DNA from: JAFLCA01 sp041907145
GTDB taxonomy: Bacteria > Bdellovibrionota_C > UBA2361 > JAFLCA01
Reading direction: 5' to 3'
Assembly (NCBI GenBank): GCA_041907145.1
Contig: JAYRHW010000215.1
Coordinates: 1-12,716 of the forward strand
Length of the DNA: 12,716 nucleotides
Part shown: piece by piece, positions 1 through 6,199 of the stretch
How positions within the stretch are numbered: the first letter of the stretch is position 1
Layout of the letters: every line of letters starts with the position of its first letter
Position numbers and translations under genes: made by a program
The notes under the pieces: generated by a model
What the model was told of the DNA's origin: nothing
Seen by the model: only the letters and a program-made list of their open reading frames with translations
The model's database searches: none

Positions 1-203
1 GCGTCACAGCGGCGGTAGTGGGAGTGATTGCCAACCTTGGTGTCTGGATGGGGAGACATATTCTTTTTGCCGAGGATTTTAGCCCGCAGCCTGCTGCAGT
101 GACGCTCTTTCTGCTGGCCCTGCTTGCTATGACTCGACTGCGCATCAATATGGTGTTGGTCATATTTGCCTGTGGAGTTGCGGGATTTGCATGCTGGTTG
201 TAG
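1..203 (+). CDS. chrA: Chromate transporter (ChrA/CHR family), C-terminal end only
   Basis: This is the last 66 codons of a gene that begins before the window. The reading frame starts at base 3 and the stop is TAG at 201-203. The visible part is strongly hydrophobic: a segment beginning VTAAVVGVIANLGVW, a short amphipathic stretch (RHILFAEDF), then two hydrophobic stretches joined by TRLRIN and running to the C-terminus. The opening pattern TAAVVGVI.NL..W, followed by a terminal pair of helices, is what I know from the end of CHR-family chromate/sulfate antiporters, which export chromate across the inner membrane. With only the tail visible, the chromate substrate is inferred from family resemblance. 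Another polytopic transporter cannot be excluded. The gene ends 82 nt before the stop of the convergent gene at 286. Confidence 0.6.
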   Translation, partial: VTAAVVGVIANLGVWMGRHILFAEDFSPQPAAVTLFLLALLAMTRLRINMVLVIFACGVAGFACWL

Positions 204-272
204 TCAGATGAAAGTACCAAGGCTGGCGAGGATTGCGAAAACCTTCAGCATTGCCGTTGCCGATGGAGAGCG

Positions 273-295
273 CCCTAGAATAGGGTTAAGCCCTA
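273..295. repeat. CCCTA/TAGGG/CCCTA alternating hairpin between convergent genes
   Basis: CCCTA (273-277), TAGGG (281-285) and CCCTA (291-295) lie in a row, so the central TAGGG can pair with either flank (loops of 3 or 5 nt). It sits at the junction of the chromate transporter tail and the end of the 286-1680 gene and overlaps that gene's stop codon. No T-run follows on either strand, so a classic intrinsic terminator is not supported; a weak bidirectional stop signal is possible. Confidence 0.25.
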
Positions 296-1680
296 TCATC
301 TCCACGCTTCAGCCACATTTTCTCCCGCTCCTGAAAGTAGGCCTGTCGTTGAAGGATAGAAACTATGATCGCACGATCGAAGAACGGAAAGAGCGCCTCA
401 ATTTCCTGCTGGACCGTATCATCGTGCTTTGGAAAGGAGGCAATCAGTCCGGTTACGGTCATTTGCAAGGCGGCGGGCGATTTGCTCCAGTAGTGGCGCA
501 GGTCCTCACCGAAAACTATCGGATGGCGAGCACCGGTGGAGCCCAAAAGCACCTGGCATAACGCTAGCTGAAATTCGGAACTGAGCAGCGGCTCTCGAAA
601 AATCTCAATCAATTTCTCAGATCCGATCCCGGGTCCACGCAGGGCAATCTCCCAATAACTTCGCAGCTCCGACGCCACTGAGTTTACAATCCGGTCAAGC
701 TTGGAATAGGCCCGATCACAAAGCAAGGAGACTTCGTTTCGGTCAACTCCAAGTATCGGCGCAATGATATCCGGGACAAATTCCTCGGCAAGCCATGCGG
801 CCAAGAACTCCGCGGGCAGTAGACGCTTGGGTACCTCGCGAATTATTTTGGCCAACGGGCCGATTGATTCACTAACCCGGGTTGCTTCGTGATTATACAA
901 TGCCAGTACGAGCCGAGCCTGCAGAGAAATCTTCGGCTGCTCGCCTTTCCAGAGATGCACGAGCGGCACATCCTTTCGTAGCTCAGGTGCGGAGGCAGCG
1001 GACTCGCTTGCGCCGCTGGGGGCCGTCTCTGCCGAATCAGAAAGCGCCCGTTGGACGGCCGATAGAACTGCGTGGATCTTCTCGGGTCCGAAGGAGCGTT
1101 TTTCGAGCAGTGCCCTCACTTTCATTTCCGAAAATTGCCGGAAAGTAAGCGAGCTTTCGAACGGCGCCGATACACCTCGGGGATCCCAGTAGTCACCAAG
1201 CCGCTGCTCAGAAAGTTCTTCGAAGCGGGCTGAACGTCGAAGCCGATACATGGCTTCCTCTAGCCGCTGCTCCGCCTCGACACTGCTCATGGTTGGCTGT
1301 TTGGGGCCCCCGTCACGCGAATGGACTGCTCGCAGATGAGGCAGCGCGACCACTTTAGCAGCGGGCCGGACAGGCTCCTCATTACCATGCAGCGAGCCCA
1401 AGATCTGACCTAACCGCTTCACTGAGGTATTCGAAAGCTTACCTTGCCTGCAGAGTTCGCAGACCCCCAAGGTCACAAGGTCATCAAGCGAGCGCTCGGC
1501 AAGCCTAGCGAGTCCCGATACCTTTCCCTTTATGAAGTGCGATAGCGGCAGCGTCCTCAACATCTCGAAGCGTGAGCTTGCCTGAAACCGGGCTAATGAT
1601 TCGCTCAACATCCGCAGACTGTCTGCGCTAAGAGACTTCTTCTCTCGCTGTAGGTCTCTAATTTCCTGCTCTGAAATCAT
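286..1680 (-). CDS. Unrecognised 464-aa protein with duplicated RNAP alpha-CTD-like modules and a sigma4-like HTH
   Basis: I do not recognise this as a named family. Residues about 37-94 and 152-209 align without gaps at an offset of 115. Both open with RFE, and SLDDLV (64-69) matches TFRQFS (179-184). The remainder keeps the same hydrophobic spacing. The spacing from SLDDLV to GQIL also fits the RNA polymerase alpha C-terminal domain, with LEKRSFGPEKI in repeat 2 at the place of the alpha-CTD's RNLGRKSL. Around residues 288-331 the pattern IIAPILGVDRNEV...RAYSKL looks like a sigma-70 region 4 helix-turn-helix. A Ser/Ala-rich linker lies near 214-232 and the C-terminus is helical. The ATG at 1680 has no clear Shine-Dalgarno. 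An in-frame TGA lies 27 nt upstream with no other start between, so the start is either this ATG or a downstream one. A nucleic-acid or RNA-polymerase binding role is inference. Confidence 0.75.
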   Translation of the reverse strand: MISEQEIRDLQREKKSLSADSLRMLSESLARFQASSRFEMLRTLPLSHFIKGKVSGLARLAERSLDDLVTLGVCELCRQGKLSNTSVKRLGQILGSLHGNEEPVRPAAKVVALPHLRAVHSRDGGPKQPTMSSVEAEQRLEEAMYRLRRSARFEELSEQRLGDYWDPRGVSAPFESSLTFRQFSEMKVRALLEKRSFGPEKIHAVLSAVQRALSDSAETAPSGASESAASAPELRKDVPLVHLWKGEQPKISLQARLVLALYNHEATRVSESIGPLAKIIREVPKRLLPAEFLAAWLAEEFVPDIIAPILGVDRNEVSLLCDRAYSKLDRIVNSVASELRSYWEIALRGPGIGSEKLIEIFREPLLSSEFQLALCQVLLGSTGARHPIVFGEDLRHYWSKSPAALQMTVTGLIASFPKHDDTVQQEIEALFPFFDRAIIVSILQRQAYFQEREKMWLKRGDDRA

Positions 1681-1747
1681 GTTGGAATTGTCGGCGAATC
1701 TTGGTCACCGGGCAAGGACAAGAGATTGGCCTAAGCTTCTGTATATT

Positions 1748-1762
1748 CGAGCGCCAGGCTCG
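1748..1762 (-). repeat. CGAGC/GCTCG hairpin between aminotransferase-like gene and 464-aa gene
   Basis: CGAGC (1748-1752) and GCTCG (1758-1762) form a 5-bp stem with a 5-nt loop in the 108-nt gap between two minus-strand genes. The minus-strand sequence after it is AATATACAG, not U-rich. It could attenuate transcription between the genes, or it may be chance. I see no convincing sigma70 promoter in the same gap; TATACA lies at about the right distance for a -10, but its -35 partner is poor. Confidence 0.2.
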
Positions 1763-1788
1763 CCAACGGCCAGTCAGCCCCTAACGTG

Positions 1789-3093
1789 CTATTGGGGGAT
1801 CTCAAGTTGAAAGCGGCGGCGATCAATCGCGGATATATGGGGTAGGGTGGCTTCCCAATCTGTGGGGGCCGGCTGTTTTAGCCAGCCCTTGAAATTTTTC
1901 AGACCGCGCAGCGCTTCCTGAAAGGCCGTCGAGGATCCGATCTTTCCGAACGAAATTCGAATCCAGCCGTCTTGTCCATAATGCGTACCGGGCTTCACAA
2001 AAACTCCGACCTCGGATGCCAAGTCGAGCGCCAACTGCTGACTGTCGCGTCGCGATGTCTTAACCCACTTGTAGGTTCCTGCCTCTCCATACACCGCCTC
2101 TACGCCATCAATTTGAGCTAAGGTGTTCGAAAGTTGGGCGTCTCGCATGCGCAGCGCGTCAAGAAGTAGGGATAGATGGGGCTCACGTTGCGACAAGGCC
2201 GCAAGAGCAATTTCCTGATCGCGTGCTGATACTCTGCCGCTGACGCAGCTTTGCTTTTCAGCCGCGTACGCGATTACCTTTGCTGGTCCTATCATATAGC
2301 CCACCCGGTAGTCAGCCAGTGAGAACGTTTCTGAGAACGATCCGAGCGAAATAGTCGTAGCTAAGGAAACTTGGTGGGACGGGGTAGGATCACTTCGCAA
2401 ATCGAAGTGAGCGAAAGTTTCGTCGACTATCAGGCAGGCCCGATTGTCTTGGCAGTGGCGTTCCATGCCGGCAAGACTCGATGACGAGAGCATGGTGCCT
2501 GAGGGGTTATGAGGATTGACCGCAACCAGCGCCCGCGTTCGCGGCTTCCACTGACTAGAGAGCTCTGGAGTGCTTGGTTCAAAATTATTATCCACTCGAA
2601 GCTGCAAGCGTTGCACTTCGCCTCCTCGTGCATCAATCGAACCGATGTAATTAGGGAAGCATGGCCACATAACCATCGCTGCATCACCAGGCTTCAGCAA
2701 TGAAACCATCGCAAGGGAGAAGGCGGCGGTGGCCCCAGCTGTCACTAAAACATTATCGGCGGTTATTCGGTCACGATAGACCGATGCACGCCAATGAGCG
2801 ATTTCCTCCCGCAGCTTGGGAAGTCCGCCCGCCGGACCCATCGCCCAGCTGGGGCTCAAGTGCGTGGTCCGACCCTCGATAAGCTCACGCGCCGCCTGCG
2901 GGGGCGGGGCATTGACGAGGCTCTCATCCATAGCAAACACCGGCTGACTATGTGCTATTCGCCTCCGCATGATGCGATCGAGCTGTTCCCCGATTGCCGG
3001 CGTACGCGAGGCAGAGGCAGCATTTGCCGGCAGCATTTCCTCAATGCTGAATGTTTGCTGCCGTGGATCAGGGGCAGGCGTTCCTCGTGGCAC
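1789..3093 (-). CDS. Class I/II aminotransferase-fold protein lacking the catalytic lysine (K to E)
   Basis: Fold-type I PLP aminotransferase of 434 residues. The family skeleton is present: AGATAAF (phosphate-binding loop, about 119-125), NPHNPSG (193-199), VDETF with the pyridine-binding Asp at 224, SFSETF...DYR with Ser252 and the phosphate-binding Arg263, and WIRISFG with the carboxylate-binding Arg379. The PLP Schiff-base lysine that should follow SFS is Glu255 (codon GAA, complement of 2329-2331), and the usual Tyr of the DExY motif is Phe227. As read, it cannot form the normal internal aldimine. It may be a pseudoenzyme, a PMP-bound protein or a ligand sensor. The start is GTG at 3093, because AGGAG (3106-3102) stands 8 nt upstream; the longer GTG at 3102 overlaps that AGGAG. 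That site covers the stop of the clp gene, so translation is probably coupled. An N-terminal extension of about 50 residues precedes the core. Substrate unknown. Confidence 0.85.
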   Translation of the reverse strand: MPRGTPAPDPRQQTFSIEEMLPANAASASRTPAIGEQLDRIMRRRIAHSQPVFAMDESLVNAPPPQAARELIEGRTTHLSPSWAMGPAGGLPKLREEIAHWRASVYRDRITADNVLVTAGATAAFSLAMVSLLKPGDAAMVMWPCFPNYIGSIDARGGEVQRLQLRVDNNFEPSTPELSSQWKPRTRALVAVNPHNPSGTMLSSSSLAGMERHCQDNRACLIVDETFAHFDLRSDPTPSHQVSLATTISLGSFSETFSLADYRVGYMIGPAKVIAYAAEKQSCVSGRVSARDQEIALAALSQREPHLSLLLDALRMRDAQLSNTLAQIDGVEAVYGEAGTYKWVKTSRRDSQQLALDLASEVGVFVKPGTHYGQDGWIRISFGKIGSSTAFQEALRGLKNFKGWLKQPAPTDWEATLPHISAIDRRRFQLEIPQ

Positions 3094-3101
3094 GGTCAAC
3101 A

Positions 3102-3107
3102 CTCCTA
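3102..3107 (-). promoter_or_regulatory. Shine-Dalgarno TAGGAG embedding the clp stop codon
   Basis: On the minus strand TAGGAG spans 3107-3102. Its TAG is the stop of the Clp ATPase gene, and the following GAG completes an AGGAG site 8 nt before GTG 3093. This fixes the aminotransferase-like start and implies termination-reinitiation coupling between the two genes. Confidence 0.7.
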
Positions 3108-5345
3108 CGGTGCGGTGATATTCGACGTGATGCCAGGGGTTACATCAACCTGGCCAGAAATACCTTGGGGATTTACTCGCGGCTGCTCCACGACCAAGCG
3201 CTCCCCATCTCTCCTCATGACAATCGGGCTTCCCTTTACTACCTCCTGACGGAGAATTGCCTCAACAAGAGGGTTTTCGAGATATTGCCCGACAGCGCGC
3301 CGCAACGGACGGGCGTTGTAGACAGGGTCATAACCCTTCTCGAACATCAGTTCCTTTGCCTCGGGAGTAACCACAAGTTGGTACCCTCGTTCGGAGAGCC
3401 GGGAAGCTACCTTGTCGATTTCCAAATCCAGTACTGCCAGCAAATGCTCACGCTGCAGTTTACGAAATACAACTACGCTATCTAGTCGATTGACGAATTC
3501 AGGACGAAAGAACTGTTCCACAGCGGCCATGGCAGCCGTCTTCGATGCCTCATGCTGTTCCTGCTCTCCGCCCGTATGAGCGGCAAAGCCGAAGCGGCCG
3601 CGGCTTACTGCCTCAGCACCAAGATTCGTGGTCATGATGAGGATAGTGTTCCTGAAATCCACCACTCGGCCCGAGGAGTCGGTCAGTCTCCCCTCCTCCA
3701 TTACTTGCAGGAGCAGATCAAAGACGTCAGGATGGGCCTTTTCGACCTCATCCAGCAAAATGACTGAATACGGATGGCGCCGGACACGTTCGGTAAGTTG
3801 CCCCCCTTCGTCGTAGCCCACGAAACCCGGAGCAGCTCCGGTTAGCCGAGAAACGTTGTGCTTTTCCATATACTCGGACATGTCGAAGGCCGCGATAGCG
3901 TCCTCGTTGTCGAATAATGCCTTGGCAACAGCTTTGGCGAGCAGCGTCTTTCCTACTCCGGTTTCTCCCGCAAATATGAATGTCCCAATCGGGCGATTTG
4001 GATCCTTGAGCCCGGCTCGCGCACGGCGGATAGCGCGCGCGACGCTTGAAATTGCTTCTTCCTGTCCAATCACACTCTTGGAAAGCTCGGCTTCCAGATT
4101 CAGCATCTTGCCCTTCTCGCCCTCCTTCAGGCTGCCGAGCGGCACGCCAGTCATAGTCGAAATGACCGCCAAAATGTCCTCTTTGGTGACGTCGACTATC
4201 CTAGTGCCCTTGGTGCGCTTCCACTCGGCTTCAGCGGCTTTTAGCTCCGCTTGCGCTGTTTTGATTTTTGAAGCCAGTTCCTTGGCTCTTTCATAATGCT
4301 GCTCCAGCACCGCTTCGCTTTGCTCGATCAGCATGCGATCGATACCAGCCTCTCGCTCTTCGAGTTCAGGCGAGCGCTTGGAGGCCAAGATTCTGGCACG
4401 TGCACCGGCCTCGTCCATCAAATCTATTGCTTTATCGGGTTGATTACGATTTTGAATGTAGCGCTCGGACATAAACGCGGCCGTGCTCAATGCTTCATCC
4501 GTATATCTCACGTGATGATGAGCTTCAAATTTCGAACGGAGTCCGTGCAATATTTCAACAGTCTGTAAGGCCGTTGGCGGGGCAACGGTGATGGGCTGAA
4601 AGCGCCGGGAAAGTGCAGCATCCTTCTCGAAATACTTTTGATACTCATCGAGGGTAGTTGCGCCAATGCAGCGGATGCCGCTGCGCGCTAACGCCGGCTT
4701 CAGGATGTTTGCTGCATCCATCGAGCCGCTGGCGCTCCCGGCACCGACCAACAGGTGAATCTCATCGATGAAGAGCGCTACATTCTTGTCTTTTTCTGCC
4801 TCCGTGATCACCGCTTTAATGCGTTCCTCGAATTGCCCTCGGTACGTCGTTCCGGCGACCATGCCGTTGACGTCGAGCATACTGATGCGGAGATTGGCGA
4901 GCTCCGATGGCACTTTTCCCTGGGCGACTCGCTGCGCAATGCCTTCGACCAGCGCTGTTTTGCCGACTCCTGCGTCGCCGAGAAAAATGGGATTACTTTT
5001 CGAGCGTCGACAAAGCACCTCAAGCGCCCGCTCAATTTCCGCTTCGCGGCCAATCACAGGATCTAGTTCGCCCCTTCGCGCACGTTCTGTCAGGTCGGCT
5101 CCAAAAGCGTCGAGCGCTGTGGGCGCTTGTTTACCCCGCGGCCTCGCTGGAGACGGGCCGCTGTCTTCTTCGTAGTAGCCGCCGTCATCCTGACCGCGAG
5201 CCATATTAAAAACTTGGAGCTTAGTCGCAGCCGATCTCATGCGCGCTGCCTCTGCGGAATCAGCGCCTACTGAGGTCTCGGGCAGAGGCCGAGTGTTAGT
5301 CTCTTCGGGATTAGGATTTGAATTGAAATTTGAAACAGCCGACAT
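3105..5345 (-). CDS. ClpC-type double AAA+ unfoldase without the Clp_N domain
   Basis: An ATP-dependent unfoldase of the Clp/Hsp100 family (746 aa). After about 75 polar, probably disordered residues it enters D1: Walker A GDAGVGKT (123-130), Walker B LFIDEIH (Asp194, Glu195), SRRF Arg fingers (247-248). A short ClpC-like middle coiled coil follows at about 325-385 (EREAGIDRM...EAEWKRTKG). D2 has GETGVGKT (460-467), VILLDEVEKAH (Asp532, Glu533) and RPEFVNRLD (Arg620). FGF (585-587) aligns with the VGF/IGL loop that docks ClpC/ClpA on ClpP, so partnership with a ClpP peptidase is likely. ClpC proteins usually run about 810 aa with a 140-residue N-domain that binds adaptors; here none is present. 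A tail of about 25 residues extends past the usual end. I chose ATG 5345 because AGGGG stands 6 nt upstream; GTG 5381 would add 12 residues. It is followed 11 nt later by the coupled aminotransferase-like gene. Confidence 0.9.
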   Translation of the reverse strand: MSAVSNFNSNPNPEETNTRPLPETSVGADSAEAARMRSAATKLQVFNMARGQDDGGYYEEDSGPSPARPRGKQAPTALDAFGADLTERARRGELDPVIGREAEIERALEVLCRRSKSNPIFLGDAGVGKTALVEGIAQRVAQGKVPSELANLRISMLDVNGMVAGTTYRGQFEERIKAVITEAEKDKNVALFIDEIHLLVGAGSASGSMDAANILKPALARSGIRCIGATTLDEYQKYFEKDAALSRRFQPITVAPPTALQTVEILHGLRSKFEAHHHVRYTDEALSTAAFMSERYIQNRNQPDKAIDLMDEAGARARILASKRSPELEEREAGIDRMLIEQSEAVLEQHYERAKELASKIKTAQAELKAAEAEWKRTKGTRIVDVTKEDILAVISTMTGVPLGSLKEGEKGKMLNLEAELSKSVIGQEEAISSVARAIRRARAGLKDPNRPIGTFIFAGETGVGKTLLAKAVAKALFDNEDAIAAFDMSEYMEKHNVSRLTGAAPGFVGYDEGGQLTERVRRHPYSVILLDEVEKAHPDVFDLLLQVMEEGRLTDSSGRVVDFRNTILIMTTNLGAEAVSRGRFGFAAHTGGEQEQHEASKTAAMAAVEQFFRPEFVNRLDSVVVFRKLQREHLLAVLDLEIDKVASRLSERGYQLVVTPEAKELMFEKGYDPVYNARPLRRAVGQYLENPLVEAILRQEVVKGSPIVMRRDGERLVVEQPRVNPQGISGQVDVTPGITSNITAP

Positions 5346-5389
5346 CGTTTGCCCCTGTCGAGAACCATGCCCAACTCCCACTCGCCTGG

Positions 5390-5470
5390 ATTAAAAACCG
5401 GCAGCGTAAGGCATGAACTCAGTCTGATTCTGGGAAAACCTGAAGGGCTGGAAGAAAACCGGGGAAAACC
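5390..5470 (-). promoter_or_regulatory. Four helically phased GGTTTT elements upstream of clp
   Basis: Read on the minus strand, GGTTTTC occurs three times (complements of 5434-5440, 5454-5460, 5464-5470) and GGTTTTT once (5393-5399). Their starts are 10, 20 and 41 nt apart, that is, on one face of the helix, and each carries an A/T tract of four or five. The element nearest the gene runs into TTTAAT (complement of 5390-5395), which resembles a sigma70 -10 box, although I find no good -35. Either a multi-site operator or intrinsically curved DNA would fit. The CtsR heptad GGTCAAA is absent. Confidence 0.4.
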
Positions 5471-5509
5471 GAACCGTTAGAGATGAGATGCTTGGGTAGT
5501 GTCGATCGG

Positions 5510-5524
5510 TGCTGGTCACCAGCA
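5510..5524. repeat. Perfect dyad TGCTGGT-C-ACCAGCA
   Basis: A 15-nt perfect inverted repeat with a single central base lies in the 262-nt gap between the clp start and the end of the secreted-protein gene. On the plus strand it is followed by AAAGATTTT; on the minus strand no T-run follows. It may be an operator half-pair or a short hairpin. The rest of the 5346-5607 gap holds the phased elements above and no gene I support. Confidence 0.35.
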
Positions 5525-5589
5525 AAGATTTTAGAGGTATTTATATGAGTAAATACAGCGAGTTATGGTTCGCCAGGAGCGGGCGTCAA

Positions 5590-5606
5590 CTGCCAAGCCG
5601 GGGCAG
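5590..5606 (-). terminator. Weak hairpin just after the secreted-protein gene
   Basis: CTGCC (5590-5594) and GGCAG (5602-5606) form a 5-bp stem with a 7-nt loop, beginning 1 nt after the minus-strand stop codon at 5608. Only TT follows, so intrinsic termination would be inefficient. Confidence 0.25.
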
Positions 5607-5607
5607 G

Positions 5608-6060
5608 TTAGCCGCGAAACTCTGCGCGTCTGCGGGGATTTATCTGAATGTAAGTGCAGGGAGTCTTGGAAGTAATCCGTCTTGGCATGAAGCGAATTAT
5701 AACAAGGGCACCATATCGCCTGTACATCTGCTGCCCATTTCGCCTGGTAAGATACGTGGCCGCAAACAAACATTCGGGATTGCCGCTGCAACGCCCATCA
5801 CTCTTCAAGCGAGCAATTTCAATCGGCTGCAGCTCAAAGGTGAATAGCTTTACTTCCGGAGGAGTCGGATAATATCTGCGAGCTGCTACTATCACGGCTT
5901 GATTAAAATGAGCTCCTGAGGGCTTATAAATAACGCGCCCTGGCGTTCGGGTATCCACCTTACTCCGCAATTCGCAATTATCGAGGGGCCCTGCCATAGC
6001 TGTTCCGGCACCGACCAAGGAGGTAGCAATAAAGAGAATTGCGATTCTAAAAGCCCTCAT
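5608..6060 (-). CDS. Small secreted or periplasmic four-cysteine protein of unknown function
   Basis: A 150-residue protein that I do not recognise. Residues 1-23 form a clear Sec signal peptide: charged MRAFR, a hydrophobic core (IAILFIATSLVGAG), then TAMA followed by GPLD, so cleavage after Ala23 is likely. The mature part of about 127 residues has four cysteines (29, 91, 97, 135), enough for two disulfides in the periplasm. It is basic, with Arg clusters near 60 and at the C-terminus (NPRRRAEFRG). There is no lipobox. The start is supported by AAAGG 8 nt upstream of ATG 6060 and by a promoter-like element further up. It diverges from ettA and points toward the clp gene, with 262 nt between them, so it is probably transcribed alone. 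Codons look like those of the neighbours. Confidence 0.65.
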   Translation of the reverse strand: MRAFRIAILFIATSLVGAGTAMAGPLDNCELRSKVDTRTPGRVIYKPSGAHFNQAVIVAARRYYPTPPEVKLFTFELQPIEIARLKSDGRCSGNPECLFAATYLTRRNGQQMYRRYGALVIIRFMPRRITSKTPCTYIQINPRRRAEFRG

Positions 6061-6105
6061 TTGATATACCTTTCTAGAACAATTAGATACTATGGAGCAC
6101 TGAGA

Positions 6106-6135
6106 ACTTTACGAGCTGCGCTCTTTTGCTGTCAA
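6106..6135 (-). promoter_or_regulatory. Sigma70-like promoter for the secreted-protein gene
   Basis: On the minus strand a perfect -35 TTGACA (complement of 6130-6135) is followed after 18 nt by TAAAGT (complement of 6106-6111), a 4-of-6 match to TATAAT. Transcription would start about 38 nt before ATG 6060. In the same 139-nt divergent region I see no equally good plus-strand promoter for ettA. Confidence 0.5.
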
Positions 6136-6199
6136 GCGATGAGGTTCTTGCTCGTCAGGGATTTTTGCTCAGTTATCTTTAACGATTTCGAGTGTACCC

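Noticed and set aside
273..295. Intrinsic terminator between the chromate transporter and the 464-aa gene
   Set aside because: Stem of only 5 bp and no T-run on either strand; kept only as a weak hairpin.
3100..3102. GTG 3102 as start of the aminotransferase-like gene
   Set aside because: It overlaps the AGGAG that would have to serve as its own Shine-Dalgarno; GTG 3093 has the same site at 8-nt spacing.
2794..3485. Plus-strand open frames antisense to the clp and aminotransferase-like genes
   Set aside because: Low-complexity, Arg/Ser-rich translations with no motifs, opposite two strongly recognised genes.
5379..5381. GTG 5381 as start of the clp gene
   Set aside because: ATG 5345 has AGGGG 6 nt upstream, and the extra 12 residues show no conserved feature.
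5393..5470. CRISPR-like or CtsR-type repeats before clp
   Set aside because: The repeated unit is only 6-7 nt with unequal gaps, and the CtsR heptad GGTCAAA is not present.
5545..5847. Plus-strand frame from ATG 5545 (about 100 codons) with an AGAGG-like site upstream
   Set aside because: It lies almost wholly antisense to the secreted-protein gene, which has a signal peptide, a Shine-Dalgarno and a promoter. The antisense product shows no family feature or coherent composition.
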